From positions 4,278,001 through 4,342,000 of the forward strand of contig NZ_AP018920.1 in the NCBI RefSeq assembly GCF_003945385.1: DNA of 64,000 nt, written 5' to 3'. Shown piece after piece: positions 1-9,660 of this stretch. Each line of letters begins with the position of its first letter. The first letter of the stretch is position 1. Below the pieces are notes generated by a model. The model ran no database searches and had not been told where the DNA came from. It saw only the letters and a list, made by a program, of their open reading frames with translations. Source of the stretch: Pseudonocardia autotrophica. Lineage in GTDB: Bacteria > Actinomycetota > Actinomycetes > Mycobacteriales > Pseudonocardiaceae. The translations under genes were made by a program, and so were the position numbers.

Positions 1-167
1 AGCCGGTCACCACCGAGGCGCTGCGCTTCGGGCACCGGGTCAGTGTTCTCGGCGCCCCGGCGGACCCGCGCTGGCACACCCCGGCCGCGCTCGCCGTCGT
101 CGGACCCCGCTACTTCGGCTACGACACCGACCCGGTGCGGGTCGGCGCACCAGGAGGAACCGCGTGA
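1..167 (+). CDS. DUF917 domain protein, C-terminal part (cut by window edge)
   Basis: The frame starting at base 3 is open from the window edge to a TGA at 165-167. The visible 54 residues begin PVTTEALRFGHRVSVLG and closely resemble the C-terminus of the next gene, which has PITTEALRYGQRVVVVG at the equivalent place, so this is a paralogue of the DUF917 / S-methyl-thiohydantoin desulfurase-like family. The stop overlaps the GTG of the next gene by 4 bases (GTGA), so the two are probably translationally coupled. The biochemical role is not established from sequence; members are often found beside hydantoinase-type genes. Confidence 0.8.
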   Translation, partial: PVTTEALRFGHRVSVLGAPADPRWHTPAALAVVGPRYFGYDTDPVRVGAPGGTA

Positions 168-1282
168 GCTGGACCCTGACCCCCGACGACCTGCCCGACC
201 TGGCCCGCGGCGCGGCGCTGCTGGGCACCGGCGGTGGCGGCGATCCCTACATCGGCAGGCTGATGGTCGAACAGGCGATGCGTGAGCACGGTCCGGTGAC
301 GGTGCTCGACCCACACGATCCGGCCGACCTCGCCGACGAGGCGTTCGTCATCGCCACCGCGATGATGGGCGCCCCCACGGTCATGATCGAGAAGATCCCG
401 CGCGGGGAGGAGCCGGTGCTCGCGCTGCGCCGGCTCGAAGCGCATCTGGGCCGCACCGCGGACGCGACCATCCCGATGGAGTGCGGTGGCATCAACTCGA
501 TGATCCCGCTGCTGGTCGCCGCCAGGACCGGGCTCCCGGTGATCGACGCCGACGGGATGGGCCGGGCGTTCCCCGAGTTGCAGATGGAGACGTTCGGCGT
601 CTACGGGGTCGCCGGGTCCCCGATGGTCGTCGCGGGCGACCACGGGGAGTCGGTGCTGATCGACACCGGCGCCGACAACCATCGGATGGAGTACCTGGCC
701 CGCGGCACGGCGATCCGAATGGGCGGCTCCGCGCTGATCGCCGAGTACCCGATGTCCGGGCACGACGTGCGGCGCACCGCGATCCCGCACACCCTCACCC
801 TGGCGCTGCGGCTCGGCCGGGCGATCAGGGAGGCCCGCGAGCGGCTGCACGACCCGGTCAGCGCGATCGCCGAGACCCTCGCCCCGACCCTCTACCGGCA
901 CCTGCGGGTGCTGTTCGCCGGGAAGGTCACCGACGTCGAGCGGCGCACCGTCGACGGGTTCGCCCGCGGCAGCGCCCGGTTCGCGGCCTTCGACGGCGGC
1001 GCCGAGCTGCACACCGTGTTCCAGAACGAGACCCTGGTCGCGACCGTCGACGGAGAGACGGTCGCCGTCGTCCCCGACCTGATCTGCGTGCTGGAGGCCG
1101 AGTCCGGCGAGCCGATCACCACCGAGGCGCTGCGCTACGGCCAACGGGTGGTCGTCGTCGGGATCTCCACCCCGGACATGATGCGCACCCCGGAGGCACT
1201 CGCGGTGTTCGGCCCGGCCTGTTTCGGGCTGGACGTGCCGTTCGTGCCGGTCGAGCGGGACCGCGCGACCGATCGGGTCTGA
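164..1282 (+). CDS. DUF917 family protein
   Basis: This 372-residue protein has the family's glycine-rich N-terminal loop LLGTGGGGDP (about residues 19-28), the central ECGGINS segment followed by PVIDADGMGRAFPELQ, and a C-terminal domain ending near PEALAVFGPACFG. DUF917 proteins, also annotated as S-methyl thiohydantoin desulfurase domain proteins, are typically linked to hydantoin or related cyclic-amide catabolism. The GTG start overlaps the preceding stop, and an AGGAGGA at 152-158 serves as ribosome binding site. It is the middle member of three tandem paralogues upstream of a PucR-type regulator. No signal peptide or membrane segment is visible, so it is probably cytoplasmic. Substrate unknown. 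Confidence 0.85.
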   Translation: MSWTLTPDDLPDLARGAALLGTGGGGDPYIGRLMVEQAMREHGPVTVLDPHDPADLADEAFVIATAMMGAPTVMIEKIPRGEEPVLALRRLEAHLGRTADATIPMECGGINSMIPLLVAARTGLPVIDADGMGRAFPELQMETFGVYGVAGSPMVVAGDHGESVLIDTGADNHRMEYLARGTAIRMGGSALIAEYPMSGHDVRRTAIPHTLTLALRLGRAIREARERLHDPVSAIAETLAPTLYRHLRVLFAGKVTDVERRTVDGFARGSARFAAFDGGAELHTVFQNETLVATVDGETVAVVPDLICVLEAESGEPITTEALRYGQRVVVVGISTPDMMRTPEALAVFGPACFGLDVPFVPVERDRATDRV

Positions 1283-1328
1283 CCGCACCACCGGTGCGCC
1301 GCCGCCCGCACTGGCAGGATCGGCGACC

Positions 1329-2381
1329 GTGGAGCTGACCGCTGCGGACGTCGACCCGTTGGTCGCCGGGCTGACGCTGCTCGGCTCCGGCGGCGGCGGG
1401 GACGCCGGGGTCTACACGCACGTGCTGCGCTCGGCGCTGCGCGACCGCTCGGTGCGGCTGCACTCCCCCGCCGAGCTCGGCGACGCCCCGGTGACCCCGG
1501 TCGGGATGCTGGGCGGCACCCGGGTGCTGAACGAGAAGCTGCCCTCGGGCCGCGAGCTGGCTGACGCGGTCCGTGCCCTGGTCCGCTGGACCGGGGTGCA
1601 GCCCGCAGCGGTGATGCCGCTGGAGGCCGCCGGGCTGAACGGTGTGCTGCCGATCCCGCTGGCCTGCGAGCTGGGGCTGCCACTGGTCGACGCCGATCTC
1701 ATGGGCCGGGCGCTGCCCCGGGTCGACCAGCTCACCCGGATCGTCTCGGGCGGCTCGGTGACGCCGATGGCGCTGGTGGAGCCGGTCGGCCGGACCGTCG
1801 TCGTGGACGGCGGCGACCCGGTCGGCACCGAGCTGACGGTCCGGTCGTTCGTGGCGCAGGCTGGCGGCTGGGCGGGCACCGCGATGGCCGCCGCACCGGC
1901 ATCGGACGCCCTGCACGACGCCTGCCTGGGCACGCTGGGCCGCGCGCTGCGCCTGGGCCGCGCGCACGCCGGGCTCGGCGACACGCCGGCCCCCGAGCGG
2001 GTCGCCGCCGCTCTGGAGGGCTTCCCGGCCGGTGCCGGACGCGTCGTCGACGTCCGGCGGGCGCCGGGTGCCCGGTTCGGGCGGGCCACCGTGACCGTCG
2101 ACGGCGGCGGCACCGGCGTGCTGCGGGTGGAGGCCGAGAACGAGTACCTGCTGGTGCTCACCGACGGTGAGCCGGTGGCCGCGTCACCGGAGCTGATCGT
2201 GCTGCTGCACCGGCGCTCAGCCGCCCCGATCGCCACCGACGCCGTCCGCACCGGCGACGACGTACTCGTCCTGGTACTGCCGGCTCCGCCCTGGTGGGCG
2301 GCCAGGGCGGACGCCCACCGGCACGTCGGCCCGGAGGCGTTCGGGCTGGGGCGACCCGTTGCACCGGAGGCGATCCGGTGA
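1329..2381 (+). CDS. DUF917 family protein (third paralogue)
   Basis: This 350-residue protein has the same architecture as its neighbour: LLGSGGGGDAG near residues 17-27, then PLEAAGLNGVLPIPLACELGLP, DADLMGRALP and a C-terminal domain. It starts at a GTG 46 bases after the previous stop, with AGGA about 8 bases upstream. In this copy the central ECGGINS-type segment reads LEAAGLNG, so the pair may be diverged subunits of one hetero-oligomer rather than redundant copies; that is inference. The stop TGA overlaps the GTG of the pucR-type gene, which places regulator and enzymes in one transcript. Confidence 0.83.
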   Translation: MELTAADVDPLVAGLTLLGSGGGGDAGVYTHVLRSALRDRSVRLHSPAELGDAPVTPVGMLGGTRVLNEKLPSGRELADAVRALVRWTGVQPAAVMPLEAAGLNGVLPIPLACELGLPLVDADLMGRALPRVDQLTRIVSGGSVTPMALVEPVGRTVVVDGGDPVGTELTVRSFVAQAGGWAGTAMAAAPASDALHDACLGTLGRALRLGRAHAGLGDTPAPERVAAALEGFPAGAGRVVDVRRAPGARFGRATVTVDGGGTGVLRVEAENEYLLVLTDGEPVAASPELIVLLHRRSAAPIATDAVRTGDDVLVLVLPAPPWWAARADAHRHVGPEAFGLGRPVAPEAIR

Positions 2382-3841
2382 ACGGTCTCGAGCTGGCCGG
2401 CCTGCTCGCCCACCCGGACTGGGCTGCGGTGCTGCCACTGGCCGGCGGTGCCCCCGGTGCGGCCCGCATCGAGAGCGTCGTGACGACGGCGGACGTGCAC
2501 GGCGACCCGGCGGCGGCAGGCGGTGCGCTGCTCGCCGTCGTGGTGTCCGCGCCCCGCGACGACTGGCATCTCGACGTGCTGCTCCGGCGCGCGGTCGCGG
2601 CCGGCGTGGCCGCGGTGCTGCTCGCCGGAGCCGAGCCGCTGCAGCCCGCGACCCGGCTGCTCGCCGAACGGATCGGGTTGCCGGTGTTCGGCGCCGACGA
2701 TGCGCTGGCCGCCGCGCTGGCCGCGGCCCGGCTGCTGCACGAGAGCGATCGGGTGATCGCTGCGCTGGTGACCCGCACCGCTGCGGCCTGCGCGACCGCC
2801 TCCGGTGGGGTGGATGCGCTGGTCGCCGAGCTGGCCAGGACCTGGCGGCATCCGGTGTGGCTGCTCGACCCGGCAGGCTCGGTCGTCGCCGGGACGGGCG
2901 AGCCGCCGGAGGAGCCGGCGCTGCTCGAGGTGCCGCTCGGCCCGGAGCCGCCGGGCGGCAGGCTCGCCGCTGCGGTGCCGGTGGGTGTGCCCGCCGAGAC
3001 GGCGGCGGTGCGGGCCGCGCTGGGTGTCGCCGCCGGGACGGTCCGGCAGCGGATGGCCGAGCAGCGGCTGACCGTCGAGCGCGACGCCCGGCTGCGCACC
3101 GCGCTGCTCTCGGAGATCCTGCAGGCCGGTGATCCGGTACCGGCCGCGTTGCGCCGCAGGGCCCTGGACGCCGGGTGGTCGCTGGACGGATGGCACATCG
3201 GTATCCGGATGGACGTGCCGCCGTCGGTCGACGCCGTCGCGGCCCGGGAGCGGGTGCTGCGCGCGATGGAGTCGGCGCGGCTGCGCGCCGTGGTCGTCGA
3301 GCTGGGTTCGGGATGGAGTGCGTGGACGACGTTCGCGCACGAGCCGGGTGCCACCGAGTTGCAGCAGCACGCCACGGCGGCGCGCCGCGCGCAGTGGCTG
3401 CTGCGCACCTCGCTGCCGACCTCGACCGGGGTCGGCCGGGTGCATCGCGACGCCGCCGGGCTCGCCCGCAGCCTCGGTGAGGCCGGGGACGCCGCCCGGC
3501 TGGCCGCCGAGCGCTCGGCGAGCGGCCGGTTCGTGCACGTCGACCGGCTCGGTCTGGGCGCGCTGCTGCTGGCCTGGACCCGCACCGACACCTTCCTCCC
3601 GGCGGCCAGGTCGATGCTGGAACCACTGCAGGGGCGGCCGGGCGACCTGATCAGGACCCTCACCACGTTCCTGGACGCCGAGTCGTCACTCACCGAGACG
3701 GCCGCGGTACTGGGCGTGCACCGCAACACCGTCGCGACCCGGGTGGACCGGATCCGCGACCTGCTGGGCATCGACCTCGGCGACCCGGACGAGCGGCTCG
3801 CGGTGCACCTCGCCTGCCGCAGCGTGTCGTTCCACAGCTGA
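2378..3841 (+). CDS. PucR family transcriptional regulator
   Basis: This 487-residue protein starts with the PucR N-terminal domain (NGLELAGLLAHPDWAAVLPL, later VVTTADVHGDP). It ends with the PucR/CdaR-type helix-turn-helix, where LTETAAVLGVHRNTVATRVDRI is the recognition region, close to residues 435-470. PucR proteins sense purine-catabolism or similar ligands and usually control adjacent catabolic genes. The GTG at 2378 was chosen because a GGAGG lies 7 bases upstream and it overlaps the preceding stop as GTGA; an in-frame upstream GTG-type start would invade the DUF917 gene. The regulator is the last gene of the DUF917 operon and probably controls it. Confidence 0.88.
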   Translation: MNGLELAGLLAHPDWAAVLPLAGGAPGAARIESVVTTADVHGDPAAAGGALLAVVVSAPRDDWHLDVLLRRAVAAGVAAVLLAGAEPLQPATRLLAERIGLPVFGADDALAAALAAARLLHESDRVIAALVTRTAAACATASGGVDALVAELARTWRHPVWLLDPAGSVVAGTGEPPEEPALLEVPLGPEPPGGRLAAAVPVGVPAETAAVRAALGVAAGTVRQRMAEQRLTVERDARLRTALLSEILQAGDPVPAALRRRALDAGWSLDGWHIGIRMDVPPSVDAVAARERVLRAMESARLRAVVVELGSGWSAWTTFAHEPGATELQQHATAARRAQWLLRTSLPTSTGVGRVHRDAAGLARSLGEAGDAARLAAERSASGRFVHVDRLGLGALLLAWTRTDTFLPAARSMLEPLQGRPGDLIRTLTTFLDAESSLTETAAVLGVHRNTVATRVDRIRDLLGIDLGDPDERLAVHLACRSVSFHS

Positions 3842-3851
3842 CCGGCACCCG

Positions 3852-3866
3852 CCCTCCCCGGGAGGG
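3852..3866 (+). terminator. Hairpin after the pucR-type gene
   Basis: CCCTCC and GGAGGG form a 6-bp stem with a 3-base loop 10 bases after the regulator's stop. There is no T-run, as is common for high-G+C actinobacterial terminators. It separates the DUF917 operon from the TM2 protein gene. Confidence 0.4.
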
Positions 3867-3887
3867 TCGGGGGCTACCGTCGGTGTC

Positions 3888-4775
3888 ATGGGCACAGGCG
3901 GGGAGCGTGCGATCGGCTATGCCGAGCAGGAGCAGGTGGTCCGGGCGCTGTCCGCGCACTACACCGCCGGGCGGCTGCAGATCGACGAGTACGACGAGCG
4001 GGTCCGCCGGGCTCGTGCCGCGACGACCCCGGCCGAGCTGGCCGAGCTGTTCACCGACCTCCCTGGCCCGGTCCCGGACGCGGCGGCCCCCGCGCCGGGC
4101 GGAGGCGCGGATGTCACTGTCGCGCAGCGCACCCCGAGCAGCTCAGACACCACGGGCACCACGGGCACCTCGCACACCCCGGGCACGGCGTACGCACCGG
4201 GCACGCCCTACACACCGGGCATGCCGTACGCGCCGGGCCTCGGTCAGGTCCCCGACGCCCCGTCGTCCCCAGGCGCCCCGCACTCCCCCGGCGCCCCGCA
4301 CTTCGGTACCCCGCACTCCCCGGGGGCGCCGCCCGCCCCCGATGCCGGGCAGCCACCGGGAGCGGGCCGGCACCCGGCGTGGCCCGCGCCACCGCCCGGC
4401 CCGGGCTGGGCGAGCGGCGCGGCCTTCGCCGCCCCGCCGCCGGCCGCCGTCCCCTATGCAGGCAGCTACCCGCCGCATCCCGGCCCGCCCGCCTACGGCG
4501 CGTACGCCGGATACGACCAGGCGGCCCCGTTCGGCAGGGAGCCCTACTCGGGGCGGCCGTACTCGGACCGGCAGCGGACCGTCGGCGGTCTGCTGCAGCT
4601 GTTCCTGCCGTTCGGCGTCGGCCGGTTCTACACCGGGCACACCGGTCTGGCGGTGGCGCAGCTGGTGGTCACGCTGGTCACCTTCGGGCTCGGCGCGATC
4701 TGGTCGTTCGTCGACGGGATCGTGATCCTGGGCGGCAGCCCGACCGACCCGGCCGGTCGCCCGCTGCGGCCCTGA
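3888..4775 (+). CDS. DUF1707 and TM2 domain membrane protein
   Basis: This 295-residue protein has three parts. Residues 1-60 (IGYAEQEQVVRALSAHYTAG onward, with IDEYDERVRRA) are a DUF1707 SHOCT-like domain. Residues about 65-225 are a proline/glycine/alanine-rich linker built from short repeats such as YAPGTPYTPGMP and HSPGAP. Residues about 230-285 form a TM2 domain with VGRFYTGHTGLAVAQL and two hydrophobic segments, so the C-terminus sits in the cytoplasmic membrane. ATG at 3888 is the natural start. Function is unknown; DUF1707 proteins are widespread in Actinobacteria. The gene stands alone, convergent with the Nudix gene only 6 bases away. Confidence 0.85.
   Translation: MGTGGERAIGYAEQEQVVRALSAHYTAGRLQIDEYDERVRRARAATTPAELAELFTDLPGPVPDAAAPAPGGGADVTVAQRTPSSSDTTGTTGTSHTPGTAYAPGTPYTPGMPYAPGLGQVPDAPSSPGAPHSPGAPHFGTPHSPGAPPAPDAGQPPGAGRHPAWPAPPPGPGWASGAAFAAPPPAAVPYAGSYPPHPGPPAYGAYAGYDQAAPFGREPYSGRPYSDRQRTVGGLLQLFLPFGVGRFYTGHTGLAVAQLVVTLVTFGLGAIWSFVDGIVILGGSPTDPAGRPLRP
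4179..4232 (+). repeat. 18-bp tandem repeats in the TM2 protein linker
   Basis: Three consecutive 18-bp units of the form CCGGGCACGCCSTACRCA encode PGTAYA, PGTPYT and PGMPYA. A second imprecise 18-bp series (CCCCGCACTCCCCCGGCG-type) follows at about 4268-4333. These are coding microrepeats in a disordered linker. Confidence 0.8.
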
Positions 4776-4781
4776 TCCGGC

Positions 4782-5420
4782 TCAGTCGTCGCCGTCGCGG
4801 CGGCGCGCGAAACGCTCCGGCCGGTCCACCCACTCGGTCCCGACCGGGCGCGGCTCGGCCTCCCCGGCCAGCACCGACCGGGCGGCGAGCAGCCCGGCAC
4901 AGGTGACCGCGTTGACGATCTCACCGGCGAACACCATCGCGACGGCCTCGTCGAGCGGGATCCAGCGCAGCTCGAGATCGGCCTCCTCGTCGTCACCCAG
5001 GTCCGGGCGCGGCTCCTCGGTGAGCCCGCGGGCCAGGAAGATCCGGACCGACTCGTCGGAGAAACCCGGCGACGGGACGACGTCGAGCAGCACCGCCCAG
5101 TCGGTCGCCGACAGTCCGGCCTCCTCGGTGAGCTCACGCCCGGCAGTGACGACGGGGTCCTCCCCCGCGACGTCCAGCAGCCCGGCCGGGAGCTCCCAGA
5201 GCCGGCGCCGCACGGCGTGCCGGTACTGGTACAGCATCCGGACCCGCCGCTGCTCGTCGACGGCGAGCACCGCGACCGCGCCCGGGTGCTCCAGGATCTC
5301 CCGGGTGGCGACCCGCCCACCGGGCATGACGACTCGGTCCGAGCGCAGCGCCATGACCCGGCCCGAGTAGATGTCGGTGGCCGAGCGGACCGGGAAGTCG
5401 TGCTCTCCCGGGCGGGTCAC
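4782..5420 (-). CDS. Nudix hydrolase, ADP-ribose pyrophosphatase type
   Basis: The 212-residue product carries a Nudix box (GRELTEEAGLSATDWA, preceded by ELPAGLLD) around residues 100-120 and the typical lead-in EHDFPVRSATDIYSGRVMAL. It should hydrolyse ADP-ribose or a related nucleoside diphosphate derivative to monophosphates in the cytoplasm; the glutamates of the REx2EExG motif bind the metal. GTG at 5420 is preferred over the ATG at 5354 because the EHDF segment is conserved in the family, though no strong ribosome binding site is seen. It is the last gene of the conserved block and corresponds to Rv1700 downstream of pyrG. Confidence 0.85.
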   Translation of the reverse strand: MTRPGEHDFPVRSATDIYSGRVMALRSDRVVMPGGRVATREILEHPGAVAVLAVDEQRRVRMLYQYRHAVRRRLWELPAGLLDVAGEDPVVTAGRELTEEAGLSATDWAVLLDVVPSPGFSDESVRIFLARGLTEEPRPDLGDDEEADLELRWIPLDEAVAMVFAGEIVNAVTCAGLLAARSVLAGEAEPRPVGTEWVDRPERFARRRDGDD

Positions 5421-5526
5421 GAGCCGACGACCGGGGACGTGGGGCCGGGGACCGGCCAGCGCCTGATCTTCACCCCACGGAACACTACTGCTCCGCCACG
5501 AGCCTGCCGCGCAACAACGTTCCCCC

Positions 5527-5562
5527 GTACCGGTCACGACGTCGATCCCGTCGGACCGGTAC
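5527..5562. other. Inverted repeat between pyrG and the Nudix gene
   Basis: GTACCGGTC (5527-5535) and GACCGGTAC (5554-5562) form a perfect 9-bp inverted repeat with an 18-base loop in the 211-base gap 5421-5631. It could be a terminator-like stem after pyrG or an operator for the Nudix gene. Nothing else is recognisable in this gap. Confidence 0.5.
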
Positions 5563-5631
5563 TGGTCAGGAACCGGGACGAACCCGGCAGCAGTGATCGT
5601 CGACGCGAGCCGGGCCGTCGGCGGGTGCCCG

Positions 5632-7500
<1,869 letters not shown>

Positions 7501-8427
7501 TCAGCCTACCGATCGCTGTGGGACGGCGGGAACCGGCCCCTCCGAACCGTCGCCGGAGCCGTAGTGACCGGTCCCGCCACCGTTGCGTTCGGCGACGGCG
7601 AGCACCGTCGCGATCCGGCCGGCGCCGGTGCCGACGCCGTCGACCGTGGAGAGCGGATCGCCTGCTACACGGGCCGCGCCGACCGCGCCGTGCGGGGCGG
7701 CGTCCCGGCCGGCCAGCACCGCTCCCGCGCCGCGGCGGTCCAGCTCGACCGCGAGCTCGGTCGCGGTGGCGGCCGAGCCGGCGGCGTCGACGCCCTCGAA
7801 CGGTCCCCCGGTGACGACGACGGTGAGCCGTCCCGCCGCCGGATCCCCGGCCGGCTGCTCGGCGAACCCGCCACCGGCGAGACCGGCCAGCACCGCGGAC
7901 GCCTGCTGCGGGTCCGGCGCGGGCCCGTCGGCCGGCACCAGCAGTGCGGCTCCCAGCAACCCACCGGCGAGCGTGCCCGCCTCGGAGGACGCCGGCAGCT
8001 GCGCGCCGGAGGGCAACAGCTGCGCCGACAGGTCGCGGAGCTGATCGGCACGGGCCGGGTCGGCGACGGCCGGGGTCAGCACGATCTCCGCGGCGACCGT
8101 CCCGCCCGCCGCGGCGACCAGCTCGGCGACGGCCCGGGTGTCGGCCGGTTCGGCGCCGAGCGCGACGAGGGTGACCGGCACCCCGGTCAGCGTGTCGCGC
8201 ACGACGTCCGGCCCGATGCCGGCGGTGAACTCGTCGCCCGAGGCCTGCCGGGCGGCGAGCACGTCCCGCTCGGCCCGCAGCTGGTCGACCTCGCTCGTCG
8301 TGGCCGACGCCGCGACCGAGGCCGCGATGCGTTGCGGCAGCCCGACGGTCGCGATCGCCATACCGGCGGCGAGTGCGAGCACGAAGACCGCGACGAGGGC
8401 GATCCGGTGGTAGCGCCGCGAGATCAC
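7501..8427 (-). CDS. SteB/MctB-like copper transporter family protein
   Basis: This 308-residue protein has one N-terminal membrane anchor (IALVAVFVLALAAGMAIATVG, about residues 8-28) followed by a coiled segment (EVDQLRAERDVLAARQ) and a soluble outer domain. It matches the MctB (Rv1698) copper transport family, whose corynebacterial members are called SteB and act with SteA in the cell envelope. GTG at 8427 overlaps the steA stop by 4 bases (GTGA), and the next downstream gene is pyrG, exactly the mycobacterial order. Whether it exports copper or partners SteA in cell-wall processes cannot be decided from sequence. Confidence 0.87.
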   Translation of the reverse strand: MISRRYHRIALVAVFVLALAAGMAIATVGLPQRIAASVAASATTSEVDQLRAERDVLAARQASGDEFTAGIGPDVVRDTLTGVPVTLVALGAEPADTRAVAELVAAAGGTVAAEIVLTPAVADPARADQLRDLSAQLLPSGAQLPASSEAGTLAGGLLGAALLVPADGPAPDPQQASAVLAGLAGGGFAEQPAGDPAAGRLTVVVTGGPFEGVDAAGSAATATELAVELDRRGAGAVLAGRDAAPHGAVGAARVAGDPLSTVDGVGTGAGRIATVLAVAERNGGGTGHYGSGDGSEGPVPAVPQRSVG

Positions 8428-9599
8428 GCCGGGAACCAGGACCGCACGGTCTCCAGCAGCCCGCGTGCCCATTCCAGCACTGCGGGACCGGCCCCGGACA
8501 CCATCACCGCGACGACGACGGCGACGATCGCCGCCACGACGAGCAGCAGCAACGGAGCGAACGACGACCGGCTCCGGTACATCTGCGCGATCAGTGCGCC
8601 GTCCACCAGCGAGCCACCGGCCTGCAGCCGGGTCAGGAAGGTGGAGGCGTTGCTGCCGGAGCGGCCGCGGTCGAGGAACTCGGCCATCGACGCGGACAGC
8701 CCGACGGTCACGATCATCGCCGCACCGTGGTGGTGGGCGAGCAGCAGGGCGAGGTCCTCCGGGTTGGCCATCGACGGGAACGTCACGGCGCTGGCACCGA
8801 GATCCTGCACCCGGTGCAGGCCGGGCGCGTGCCCGTCCGGGAACGCCGGCACGACGACGTCGGCCCCGCTGGTCAGCGCCTGGTTCGACACCTCGGACGG
8901 GTCGGCGACGATCAGGTCCGGCTTGTACTTCGCGTTCATCAGCGCGTCGGCGCCCGCCCCGACCCCGATCAGGACCGGCCGGTACTCCTTGATGTAGGCG
9001 CGCAGCCGCTTCAGGACCCGGGTGTGTTCGAACCCGGCCGCGACGACCAGCACATGCCTGCCGTCGAGCGGGACGTCGACCTCGGGCACCCCGTGCCCGT
9101 CGAGCAGCAGCGAGCGTTCCCGGCGCATGAACTCGATGGTGTTGGCGGCGAACGCCTCGAGCTGGTGGGTGAGGCCGGACTTGGCCTCGTCGAGTGCGTC
9201 GGCGACGGTGTCCTCGGTCTGCACCCGGCCCTCGCCGAGCGGCTGCTCGCCGGAGTAGAGCACGCCGTCGTGCAGCCGGACCTTCGCGCCGTCCTTGACC
9301 GCGCGCATCAGGTCCGCGCCGCAGTCGTCGACCAGCGGGACACCGGCCTCGACCAGCACCTGCGGGCCGAGGTTCGGGAACCGGCCGGAGATCGACGGTG
9401 CGGCGTTGACGACCGCGGCGACCCGCGCGGCCACCAGCGCGTCGGCGGTGGCACGGTCGAGATCGACCTGGTCGAGGACGACGATGTCACCGGGCTTGAG
9501 CCGGCGCAGCAAGGCCTCGGTACGGCGGTCGGTGCGGACCGGGCCGGTCAGGCCCGGCAGCTCCGGTCGCGAACGGTGCAGCAGGCCGGACAGCTTCAT
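8424..9599 (-). CDS. steA: SteA-like septum/thiamin pyrophosphokinase-like membrane protein
   Basis: This 391-residue protein begins MKLSGLLHRSRPELPGLTG and has motifs shared with the Rv1697/SteA family: GDIVVLDQVDLDRATADAL, NAAPSISGRFPNLGP, and a C-terminal thiamin-pyrophosphokinase-like half with KPDLIVADPSEV. A single transmembrane segment (PLLLLVVAAIVAVVVAVMV) sits near residues 350-370. In corynebacteria SteA forms a membrane complex with SteB and is needed for normal cell division. The ATG at 9599 fits the family start; the next gene overlaps by 4 bases, supporting a SteA-SteB unit. recN ends 61 bases upstream. Confidence 0.87.
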   Translation of the reverse strand: MKLSGLLHRSRPELPGLTGPVRTDRRTEALLRRLKPGDIVVLDQVDLDRATADALVAARVAAVVNAAPSISGRFPNLGPQVLVEAGVPLVDDCGADLMRAVKDGAKVRLHDGVLYSGEQPLGEGRVQTEDTVADALDEAKSGLTHQLEAFAANTIEFMRRERSLLLDGHGVPEVDVPLDGRHVLVVAAGFEHTRVLKRLRAYIKEYRPVLIGVGAGADALMNAKYKPDLIVADPSEVSNQALTSGADVVVPAFPDGHAPGLHRVQDLGASAVTFPSMANPEDLALLLAHHHGAAMIVTVGLSASMAEFLDRGRSGSNASTFLTRLQAGGSLVDGALIAQMYRSRSSFAPLLLLVVAAIVAVVVAVMVSGAGPAVLEWARGLLETVRSWFPA

Positions 9600-9660
9600 G
9601 GGTCGCACTGTGGCAGGTGAGACGGCTGTGACGGCGAAGGCACGCCGGGCCGGTGCCCGG

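Noticed and set aside
119..1291. Long minus-strand open frame opposite the DUF917 gene
   Set aside because: An antisense shadow rich in Arg/Gly/His without family motifs; the plus strand has conserved DUF917 motifs and a ribosome binding site.
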